A stretch of DNA of 64,000 nt, from the NCBI GenBank assembly GCA_964487255.1, contig CAZAQV010000033.1:1-64000 (forward strand), written 5' to 3'. The notes beneath the pieces were generated by a model. The model ran no database searches. It worked only from the letters and a program-made list of their open reading frames with translations, and was not told the origin of the DNA. The stretch comes from CAZAQV01 sp964487255. Lineage in GTDB: Bacteria; Myxococcota_A; Polyangia; Polyangiales; CAZAQV01. Made by a program: the position numbers and the translations under genes. Shown here in pieces: positions 25,230 through 32,707 of the stretch (its first letter is position 1; the number at the start of each line of letters is the position of its first letter).

Positions 25230-26602
25230 GCAAGCCTTGGAGACTCAAGCGCCGAACGTTCTTGGGCACTGCGGGAACTGCGATCGCGCTGCCGGCCCTC
25301 GAGGTCATGCAGCCGCTCGCCAAGGCGCAGACCGATTCGCCACGTCGGCTGATGTTCATCCACGTGCCCAACGGCATCATCCGCACGCGATTGCAGCCCG
25401 TAACAGAGGGCCGCGGGTATGACTTGCCTGAGAACCTCCAACCTTTGGCAGCGCATCAAGAACACCTCAGCGTCATTTCGGGGCTGTCGAACAAGGTTGG
25501 CCTGGGGCGCTACGTCTATCCGGACGGCTCCGTCTCGGACGATGGACCCGGCGACCACGCACGTGACGTCGCCAGCTACCTGACCTGCGCCCGCATCAAA
25601 AAAACGGACGGCTCCGATATTCGCAACGGTATTTCGGTCGACCAAGTAGCCGCCGAACATCTTAAGGACAAGACACCTGACCTGCCCTCGCTCGAACTGG
25701 GCATCCGCTCAGGTTACGGCGGCGACTCGGGTTACGCCCCCATCTACCAAAGCAACATCTCTTGGAAGGGGCCGCAGACGCCGCAAAATAAAGAGGTCAA
25801 CCCGCGCGAAGTTTTCGCTCGCCTGTTCGCTGGCTTTGAACCTGGCGCTTCGCGCGAAGAACTTGAGAGGCGCAAGCGCCTGCGGACGAGTGTGCTCGAT
25901 AGTGTGCGCGACGACATGGCGCGTTTGCGCGCACGCGTGAGCAGCCGCGATCTAAAGAAACTCGAAGAGTACGAAGACGGCGTCCGCCACCTCGAAGTGC
26001 GCCTTGAGAACACAACCAATCAGTCGAGTTGCGAGCCCGGCACACAGCCTGGGTCAGACCTCGGCTTTGAGGCGCAACTCGAAGCCATGTGGGACCTGGT
26101 CGCCTTGGCATTTCGTTGTGACCGCACCCGCGTCGTGACCATGATGCTCAACCAGTCGAACTACGGCTTTTTGGACATCTCCGAAGGGTACCACTCGATT
26201 TCACATCACGAAGGCAACCTGACGAACATTCGCAAAATCGAAAAGATCAACAAGTTTCAGATCGAGTCGTTTGGTCGACTGCTCGAACGGCTCAAAGCGG
26301 ACACCGATATCGACGGTCGATCGATCTTGCACAACTCGCTCGTGCTCTTCGGATCGAGCATGGACGGCACGGGGACCAACAACCCTGAGCAACCCTCGAT
26401 CAAAGCGCGCGGGGGCGTACACACAAACTATAATCTGCCGTTGCTCCTCGCCGGAGCGGGTGGCGGGTATGCGACGCCAGGGCAGCACCTGGTCTACCGC
26501 AACGAAGAGCCGCTCGCAGACCTTTACATCGCGATGCTGCGCTCCATCGGCAACAACACCTCGTCGTTTGGCGAGGAAGGCACAAAGCCGCTCACGATCT
26601 AG
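25226..26602 (+). CDS. DUF1552 protein with Tat signal
   Basis: 458 residues. GGAGGGA lies 5 bases before ATG 25226. N-terminus KPWRLKRRTFLGTAGTAIALPALEVM is a twin-arginine signal. The body carries DUF1552 features: RLMFIHVPNGI, HLSVISGLSN, GDHARDVASYLTCARIKKT, GISVDQVAAEHL, SLELGIRSGYGGDSGY, AMWDLVALAFRCDRTRVVTMMLNQSN, YHSISHHEGN and ARGGVHTNYNLPLLLAGAGG. The fold is thought to be sulfatase/alkaline-phosphatase-like (recalled). It always travels with DUF1592/1588 partners, as here. Tat export implies folding, possibly with cofactor, in the cytoplasm. Confidence 0.9.
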   Translation: MSKPWRLKRRTFLGTAGTAIALPALEVMQPLAKAQTDSPRRLMFIHVPNGIIRTRLQPVTEGRGYDLPENLQPLAAHQEHLSVISGLSNKVGLGRYVYPDGSVSDDGPGDHARDVASYLTCARIKKTDGSDIRNGISVDQVAAEHLKDKTPDLPSLELGIRSGYGGDSGYAPIYQSNISWKGPQTPQNKEVNPREVFARLFAGFEPGASREELERRKRLRTSVLDSVRDDMARLRARVSSRDLKKLEEYEDGVRHLEVRLENTTNQSSCEPGTQPGSDLGFEAQLEAMWDLVALAFRCDRTRVVTMMLNQSNYGFLDISEGYHSISHHEGNLTNIRKIEKINKFQIESFGRLLERLKADTDIDGRSILHNSLVLFGSSMDGTGTNNPEQPSIKARGGVHTNYNLPLLLAGAGGGYATPGQHLVYRNEEPLADLYIAMLRSIGNNTSSFGEEGTKPLTI

Positions 26603-26634
26603 ACCGGTTTTGGGTTGAACTGAGGTTGAGTGCC

Positions 26635-28677
26635 CTATTTTTTCTTGAGCTTCTCGAGTTCGGCGTCGATTCGCTCGCGGAACAGCTCGATGGGCTGTGC
26701 GCCAGAGAGCTTGCCACCATTGATGAGAAACGTGGGCGTCCCGATGCGCATCTCGGCGGCGCTCACGCGCCCCATGTCGGCCTGCACGCGCGCCTGATGG
26801 GTGCGTGTTTCGAGCGCCGCGCTTAGTTTGGCGGGCTGCACCCCCAACTTCTTCGCGTACGCGACCAACTGATCGGGCGCGAGGGCACGCTGGTTCTCGA
26901 AGAGCACGTCGTGGAAGCGCCAGAACGCACGGCTGCCCTTCTGCTTCATCACTTCGATCGAGGCCTCGTGCGCAAGTTGCGCATTTTGATGGAAAGGAAG
27001 CGGGTAGTGATACCAAACGAAACGCAGCTTTCCGCGGTACTCTTTTTCAAGCTGCTTGAGGGTAGGCACCGCGCGCGAACAAAACGGGCACTCGAAGTCG
27101 GAAAAGATTTGAATCGTAATCGGTGCGTTCTTGGGCCCTTTGGTTGGGGCATCGCTTGGAACCGCGATCTCAAAGTGCTCGACCGGTGGAGCTGGTCCCG
27201 TGTCAGGTTGCTCGACCTCTTTGACGCCTTTTTCGATGATGGCCGCGTAGAGCTTTTTGCGCGGCACACCGTCGCTGACCATCTTGGCGGCCTTGACGCG
27301 CTCTTCGTCGATCAGCTCGGCGAAAACCGCGAAGGGCTGTGCGCCCGAGAGGAACCGACCGTTGATGAAAAAGCTCGGCGTTCCCAAGGCACCGAGGCGA
27401 CGCGCCTCGGCTTGCTCTTCTTCGATTCGCTTTTCGTGACGCTTGCGCACACCTGGACTGCTGAGCGGCTTGGGGTTGAGTTTGAGCTCTTTCATGACAG
27501 CGGCCAAGGTGTCTTCGTTCAGCTGCTGTTGTTGCGCGAAGAGCTTGTCGTGCATTTTCCAGAACGCGGCGTCTTTGCCTTGCCTCTGCGCTTCGAGGGC
27601 AGCGACCGCCGCGGGCTTTGCGTCTTGGTGAAAAGGAAGGGGGTTATTCTTGAAGACGAGGCGCACGTCCTTGCCGTATTTTTCGCGAACCTGCTCAAGG
27701 GTGGGCAGTGCGCGCGAACAAAAGGGGCACTCGAAATCCGAATACGTCACGATGGTCACCAAGGCATCGTCTGGCCCCAAAACAGGCGCTTTGCCGATGG
27801 GCACGTAGTAGGTGAGTTTGGGGTCGGGCCGGCCGGGGCGTGGTGGCGTATCGAAAGTCGGTTCGGGGTCGAGGTCGGGCTCCAAGTCAGGCTCGGATGC
27901 GGGCGCTTCGCGCGCCGCCTCCATCGCGAGTGCGTACAGGTTTCGTCGATCGGCTCCGTTGTTGAGCGCAACTTTCGCGAGCGCGATCTCTTCATCGACG
28001 ATCTCTTCGAAGTCCTCGTAGGGACGGGCGCCCGAGAGCATGCGCCCGTTGATGAAGAAGATGGGCGTACCGCGCGCCCCCACCCTTTCGGCGAGGTCCA
28101 TGTCATGTTCGATACGTCCGAGCAGGTCGTCGATTTGCTCTTCGCCGGTGGGTTGCAGGGAGAGCGCGCGCCGTACCGACTCGATCAGTGCTGCGGTCTC
28201 TTCGAGGCTGCCGAGCTTGTCTTGGTTGGCAAAGAGCATGTCGTGCGCTTGCCAAAAGCCCTCGTCTCCACGCTGGGTCTGCGCTTCGAGCGATACCACA
28301 GCGGCCGGAACCGCCTGTTTGTGAAACGGAAGCGGATTGTGACGAAACACGATGCGAACATCCTTCGGATAATTCTCGAGAAGCTGCGACAGCGTCGGGT
28401 TGGCGCGCGAACAGAACGGACACTGAAAGTCGGAAAACTCGACGATGGTCACGAGCGGCGCGTCGGCACCTTTGGCGGGCGCGCCCTCGGTCGGCACAAC
28501 AACACGCTCGGCCTCGGTGCCCGCAAGTAGTGCCGTCGGCCACCTGGCGTTCGCTTGCGATCGTTCGGGTTCATGCTGCGGGTCGGCGTGCGTCACAGTC
28601 GCGCTGCCGCCGCACCCGAAAAAGGCCAAGGCACCGCACGTGCCGATCATCCAAAGAGCGAAGGTCTTCACTGTCAT
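26635..28677 (-). CDS. Lipoprotein with three tandem DsbA-like thioredoxin domains
   Basis: 680 residues from ATG 28677. Hydrophobic leader MTVKTFALWMIGTCGALAFFGC with a non-standard lipobox. Three DsbA/DSBA-type thioredoxin repeats follow, each with a CPFC active site and a cis-Pro loop GTP: C86/C89 with 203-205, C317/C320 with 432-434, C530/C533 with 646-648. All three retain FSDF/YSDF-x-CPFCSR, NPLPFH or YPLPFH and an FFING/FLING-x-x-LSGA loop. Linkers are Pro/Asp-rich. All sites look intact, so thiol oxidase, isomerase or reductase action in the periplasm is expected. Such domains usually occur singly. It starts 20 bases after the MATE transporter stop; the longer open frame to 29022 only overlaps that gene. 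Confidence 0.9.
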   Translation of the reverse strand: MTVKTFALWMIGTCGALAFFGCGGSATVTHADPQHEPERSQANARWPTALLAGTEAERVVVPTEGAPAKGADAPLVTIVEFSDFQCPFCSRANPTLSQLLENYPKDVRIVFRHNPLPFHKQAVPAAVVSLEAQTQRGDEGFWQAHDMLFANQDKLGSLEETAALIESVRRALSLQPTGEEQIDDLLGRIEHDMDLAERVGARGTPIFFINGRMLSGARPYEDFEEIVDEEIALAKVALNNGADRRNLYALAMEAAREAPASEPDLEPDLDPEPTFDTPPRPGRPDPKLTYYVPIGKAPVLGPDDALVTIVTYSDFECPFCSRALPTLEQVREKYGKDVRLVFKNNPLPFHQDAKPAAVAALEAQRQGKDAAFWKMHDKLFAQQQQLNEDTLAAVMKELKLNPKPLSSPGVRKRHEKRIEEEQAEARRLGALGTPSFFINGRFLSGAQPFAVFAELIDEERVKAAKMVSDGVPRKKLYAAIIEKGVKEVEQPDTGPAPPVEHFEIAVPSDAPTKGPKNAPITIQIFSDFECPFCSRAVPTLKQLEKEYRGKLRFVWYHYPLPFHQNAQLAHEASIEVMKQKGSRAFWRFHDVLFENQRALAPDQLVAYAKKLGVQPAKLSAALETRTHQARVQADMGRVSAAEMRIGTPTFLINGGKLSGAQPIELFRERIDAELEKLKKK

Positions 28678-28697
28678 GTCCTGGGGTTCTATCAGCG

Positions 28698-30026
28698 CTA
28701 GGCCGCGGGTGCGAGCCACGCGTCCCGACGAAAGATCGCGTACGCCAGCGCAACGCGCACCAACCAGTCGCAACCCGTCGCCACCCACATTCCCATCAGC
28801 CCCCACTCGAACACAAATACGAGGATGGCCGCGCTCACAAGCCGAACGGCGAAACCGCCCATCAACGTCACGAACAGGCCGTATCCGGTCGCACCCGCCC
28901 CGCGAAAGCCGGCGACGAGTCCCACCGAGAGACCGATCGCGGGCTCGATCACGGCGGCGAACAAGATGCAGGGTTCGCCCGCGTGGATCACCTCTGGGTC
29001 GGTCGAAAATGCGGATAACCACACGCGAGGCGCCGCCAAAAAAAGCAGTCCCGCAAGTCCCAGGCCGAGCGCTCCCAAAAAGCTCGCGCGCGCCACCGAA
29101 GCCCTTGCGCGCGCGAGATCGCCAGCGCCGATAGACTGCGCAGCCAACGTCGCCGACGCAACGCCAAAGCCCTCCGCCGACAAAAAAGCGACCGACTCGA
29201 TGCTCACAAGCGCTTGGTTGGCCGCCATGGCGACCGGGCCGAGCGTTGTAAGGATGAGGACGAAACCAAAGTAACCGAGCTGCTGAGACAGCCGTTCGAA
29301 GAGCGCGGGCAGGCTCACGCGCATGATGCGCCGCATCGCAGGAACGAGCGTGCCCCCGAGTCGCAACGAAACCCTGCGCTTAGCGCCGAGTAGGAGCAGG
29401 AGCAAGACCACGCCCTCAAAACCCATTGCGGCGATGCTTGCGACCGCAGCGCCCTGCGCGCCCATGCGTGGCGCCCCCAGGTTGCCAAAAATGAGGACCC
29501 AGTTGACAAAGACGTTGATGAGGTTTCCTCCGATGTTGATCACAAAGGGGGTGCGCGTATCGCCCGAGGCGATGAAGATAAACCCCGACGTCAGCGAAAG
29601 AAGCAGCACGGGAATGCCCGGAAAGAGCACACTCAAATAGCCATCGGCCTCGCTGAGAACGGCAGGACCCGCGCTTTCGAAGAGTGTGGGAATGGCGGGC
29701 CTGAATAGCGTACCGCCGAGCGTTGCCAGCAAACCGAAGACAACGGCCAAAACGAGCGATGCACGCGCCGCAGAGGAAGATGCAACGGCATCGCGCGCGC
29801 CAACGTGGCGGCCCACGACGGCCACCGTACCGACCGTGAAGGCACCACAAACCGACTCGGTGAACCACCAAACAGGACCGGCAACCTGCATGGCGGCAAG
29901 CGCCTCGGCACTGTGCCGACCTAGCATCGCGCGGTCGACGATGAACACGACGCTTACAAGCAGGTACTGCGCGATGGAAGGCCCCGCAAGCGCAAGTACG
30001 GAACGGCTGATCGAAGAGGTGTGCAT
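28698..30026 (-). CDS. MATE-family efflux transporter
   Basis: 442 residues with twelve hydrophobic segments in two pseudo-symmetric halves. First half: SVLALAGPSIAQYLLVSVVFIVDRAMLG and AMQVAGPVWWFTESVCGAFTVGTVAVVGRHVGA. The loop SGFIFIASGDTRTPFVINIGGNLINVFVNWVLIFG and second-half SLPALFERLSQQLG, GFGVASATLAAQSIGAGDLARAR are typical of MATE/NorM proteins, which extrude drugs or metabolites using Na+ or H+ gradients. A repeat segment (30044-30118) lies 18 bases upstream of its start and may have modified its promoter. Confidence 0.9.
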   Translation of the reverse strand: MHTSSISRSVLALAGPSIAQYLLVSVVFIVDRAMLGRHSAEALAAMQVAGPVWWFTESVCGAFTVGTVAVVGRHVGARDAVASSSAARASLVLAVVFGLLATLGGTLFRPAIPTLFESAGPAVLSEADGYLSVLFPGIPVLLLSLTSGFIFIASGDTRTPFVINIGGNLINVFVNWVLIFGNLGAPRMGAQGAAVASIAAMGFEGVVLLLLLLGAKRRVSLRLGGTLVPAMRRIMRVSLPALFERLSQQLGYFGFVLILTTLGPVAMAANQALVSIESVAFLSAEGFGVASATLAAQSIGAGDLARARASVARASFLGALGLGLAGLLFLAAPRVWLSAFSTDPEVIHAGEPCILFAAVIEPAIGLSVGLVAGFRGAGATGYGLFVTLMGGFAVRLVSAAILVFVFEWGLMGMWVATGCDWLVRVALAYAIFRRDAWLAPAA

Positions 30027-30043
30027 CGGCGCAGTGTATATGG

Positions 30044-30118
30044 CTCTTTGCTAGGCTTTCTACGAAGCAACGATTTTGCAGCTAGCAAAATCTGCTCCTC
30101 GAAAGACCGCTCATCGCG
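30044..30118. repeat. Composite of the two short dispersed repeats, with a palindrome
   Basis: 30044-30080 matches 12711-12747 (29/37), and 30094-30118 matches the 26-base repeat at 12672 and 13069. Between them is GATTTTGC-AGCTA-GCAAAATC (30072-30092), a perfect 8-bp hairpin without a T-run. This locus resembles the 12.7-13.1 kb locus with the 300-base element missing. It lies between a minus-strand gene end (30134) and the MATE start. Confidence 0.7.
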
Positions 30119-30133
30119 TGACTCGCAAGCCTG

Positions 30134-32707
30134 TTACTGAGTGGCGAGAATGTCGAGCGCTTGCCCGTCTCGACCGGCTGACCCCGGCGAGACGGGAGAG
30201 GAGCCGCCGCGGCCGCCGCGGCCTGCCGAGCCGACCAAGTCAAAAACAATTTGTTGTCGAAGGCGATCGATTGCAGCGTCGCCCACGGCACCATCGATCA
30301 CGACGCCAGTACTATGTCCGCCGCATCCGCCGCCACCGCCCCCCGAAGCGCCGCCGCGACCTCCATCGCCACCGCGGCCACCCTGTCGCGCGCACCAGAA
30401 CGATGTAAACCCGCCCGACGCGCCTGAACCAGGCGCGCCTCCCGCAGAACCGTCGCCACCATCGCCGCCGTTGCCACCGCGCGCGGTCACGACCCGAACG
30501 CGCTCGAGCGTGGGAAGACTCGGTCCGCGGATCGCGATTCCGACGCTGTTGCCACCGGGCGCCCCGCCTTGGGTGCCCGGTGCACCGCAACCGCCACTGC
30601 CGCCGCCGCCGCCGGAGCCGCCCGGTCGGTCTTCGCAGCCGAACTCCGTACCGTCAATCACCATGTATCCGGAGCCCGATGAACCGCCGCCACCGCCTGC
30701 GCCATGGGTACCTGGCATACCCGCGGTGCCCGCCCCGCTTCGTAGCAGCCCCTCGTCGTCAAGGTTCGCACTTCGCGTGCAGCCGGTACCGGGCGAACCA
30801 TCAACCCCACCTTGACCATCACCACCGCGCACACCCAGGCGTGCAAGCGTCGGATTGTCGTCGCAGAAGTTGCAGACGCCACGATTGGTGGGCGCGTTGT
30901 ACGTCACCTCGCCGCCCCTACCTCTGCCAAAACCGCGGCCGTCTTGTGGGGGGGGATTCGCGCGTGCATCGCGAAGCACAGCATCGATGTCGCAAACGCC
31001 ACCTGAAATGTAGTCGGGACAGCCTGTGTTGCCACATGGCTGCCCGACGACACAGGTATTGGGCGGGCAACCCGCATCCGCACCGCGCCCGCCCGAAACT
31101 TCGACGCCGCCGATTGCTGGCGCGCAAACTTTCACCCCCGCTGCCCCGCCGCGCATGCTTGGAGCGTCGCAGAACGACGATGAAACGCCGGCTCGCCCGT
31201 TTTCGCCATTGAGAGCTTCGAGTGACGCGTAGCCCAAGTCCGCAAGCCCCTCGGCGGAACTTCGCCCCCGCACACCATCTTGAGCGGGACCGGCATAGAC
31301 CTCGACATCGACAAATCGCAGCGCAGTGCCGCTGTCCGTGATCCACACCGCCGTGCTCGAACCAAAATCGCCGGTCGCGGGGCGAAGCAAGCCCGCGCTA
31401 CCGATGACGAGAATCCCATCGACGGTGGTGGGTGTATCGATGCCGTGCGCCTCAAGCAAGGGTCGGCCCGGCTGGCCGCCTTCGAGCGTGACCGGGTAAA
31501 GGCTGATATCGCGATCGCGAAAGTCGGCGCGATACCCACCAAATACCGAAACGCCCGATTGGAGTACGACCGGGCCTTCGTAGACGCCGCCGGCGACGAG
31601 CACGTCTCGGCCCAGCTCGCGACCGCGCAACACGGCAGCCTCAAGCGTGCGCATGGGCTCAAGCAGTGACCCGCTCGCAGCGTCGTTGCCGCTGGGCGTG
31701 ACGAAAACGAAGTCCGTCGAGTTGTCGACGACGCCATCACAGTCGATATCCGCATCGACCGATGGCGGTGGCCCCACGCCGTCCCAGCGCTCGCACTCAC
31801 AACCGTTCGCGCCAAACCCATCGACGTCGACAAACCCCTCGAGGCACGCGACCGAGCACGTCGGGTCCCCGTCCACAACGTCGCATGCCGCGGCCATATT
31901 GGGTCCCGGCGCAACACAAGGAGAGGCGCATGCGCCGCAATGATCAACATCGACGTAGAGGCCGTCGCTGTTTCGGAAGTCTTCGTCGACCGCATCATCG
32001 CAGTCGTCGTCGGCGCCGTTACAGGCCTCTGCCAATGCGGGCTGACAGCTCGCAAACCCGTCCTCTTTGCAAAGCTGCTCCCCGGCGCACAGTTCGCCAC
32101 GCGCATTTTCGAGTAGACAAGCAATGCTCGCCCCGACGGTCGTTTCGTTGCAGGTGCAACCGACCGCGGGCACGCACACGCCGTCTGCGCAGGCGTACGC
32201 AAAGCCCGTTTGCGATTCGAGGGATGCACAATCTGTCATACCGACGCACGCCTTGGTACAACGTCCGCCACTGCAGATGGCCTCGTCGGAAGCCCAGGTG
32301 CAATCGTCATCGAGTTCGCACGGCAGACACGCATACGTCGACTCTGGAACGCAGCCACCACTCACCTCCCGCGTGCCCTCCGGACAGCGCACGAGTTCGC
32401 AGCGAAGCACCATCTGCTCGTCGTCGTAGATGCACGCGGTCTCTTCGGCGCCCACAAATACCTGGTCGCAGTTGAGGCCACACGCACCGCAGTGCTCTTT
32501 GGTGGCGTAGAGCAGCTCCTGCTGCACGCCATTGACGAGCTGCATCGCCCGCGTATGTTCGTCGACCGGGCCGTCGCAGTCGTTGTCGGCATAGTCACAT
32601 ATTTCGACGCTGCCGCAATCGTGCGTCTGTGCGCAGGCCCCAACAAACAAGGCCAACGCACACGCGAGAAGTGTCAGTGAAGAACTGTCCTTGGATGACA
32701 CAGACAT
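30134..32707 (-). CDS. MopE-like glycine-rich lipoprotein, downstream paralogue
   Basis: 857 residues. Signal LTLLACALALFVGAC (lipobox GAC). The N-terminal ~330 residues are Cys-rich and hold MopE-type repeats ending in D-N-D-C-D-G-x-V-D-E (DYADNDCDGPVDE; ACNGADDDCDDAVDE; ADIDCDGVVDN), thought to bind metal. Residues ~335-480 resemble a beta-helix start (VFVTPSGNDAASGSLLEPMRTLEAAV, GVSVFGGYRADF). The C-terminal ~380 residues are very Gly-rich (GGNGGDGGDGSAGG) with scattered Cys. Its ATG overlaps the upstream paralogue's stop by one base (TAATG), so translation is coupled. Likely a cell-surface or outer-membrane protein; function unknown. Confidence 0.82.
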   Translation of the reverse strand: MSVSSKDSSSLTLLACALALFVGACAQTHDCGSVEICDYADNDCDGPVDEHTRAMQLVNGVQQELLYATKEHCGACGLNCDQVFVGAEETACIYDDEQMVLRCELVRCPEGTREVSGGCVPESTYACLPCELDDDCTWASDEAICSGGRCTKACVGMTDCASLESQTGFAYACADGVCVPAVGCTCNETTVGASIACLLENARGELCAGEQLCKEDGFASCQPALAEACNGADDDCDDAVDEDFRNSDGLYVDVDHCGACASPCVAPGPNMAAACDVVDGDPTCSVACLEGFVDVDGFGANGCECERWDGVGPPPSVDADIDCDGVVDNSTDFVFVTPSGNDAASGSLLEPMRTLEAAVLRGRELGRDVLVAGGVYEGPVVLQSGVSVFGGYRADFRDRDISLYPVTLEGGQPGRPLLEAHGIDTPTTVDGILVIGSAGLLRPATGDFGSSTAVWITDSGTALRFVDVEVYAGPAQDGVRGRSSAEGLADLGYASLEALNGENGRAGVSSSFCDAPSMRGGAAGVKVCAPAIGGVEVSGGRGADAGCPPNTCVVGQPCGNTGCPDYISGGVCDIDAVLRDARANPPPQDGRGFGRGRGGEVTYNAPTNRGVCNFCDDNPTLARLGVRGGDGQGGVDGSPGTGCTRSANLDDEGLLRSGAGTAGMPGTHGAGGGGGSSGSGYMVIDGTEFGCEDRPGGSGGGGGSGGCGAPGTQGGAPGGNSVGIAIRGPSLPTLERVRVVTARGGNGGDGGDGSAGGAPGSGASGGFTSFWCARQGGRGGDGGRGGASGGGGGGCGGHSTGVVIDGAVGDAAIDRLRQQIVFDLVGSAGRGGRGGSSPVSPGSAGRDGQALDILATQ

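Noticed and set aside
26911..28530. Long open frame (539 codons) on the plus strand opposite the triple DsbA gene
   Set aside because: It is antisense to a gene with clear domains, has no family resemblance, and owes its length to GC-rich codon bias.
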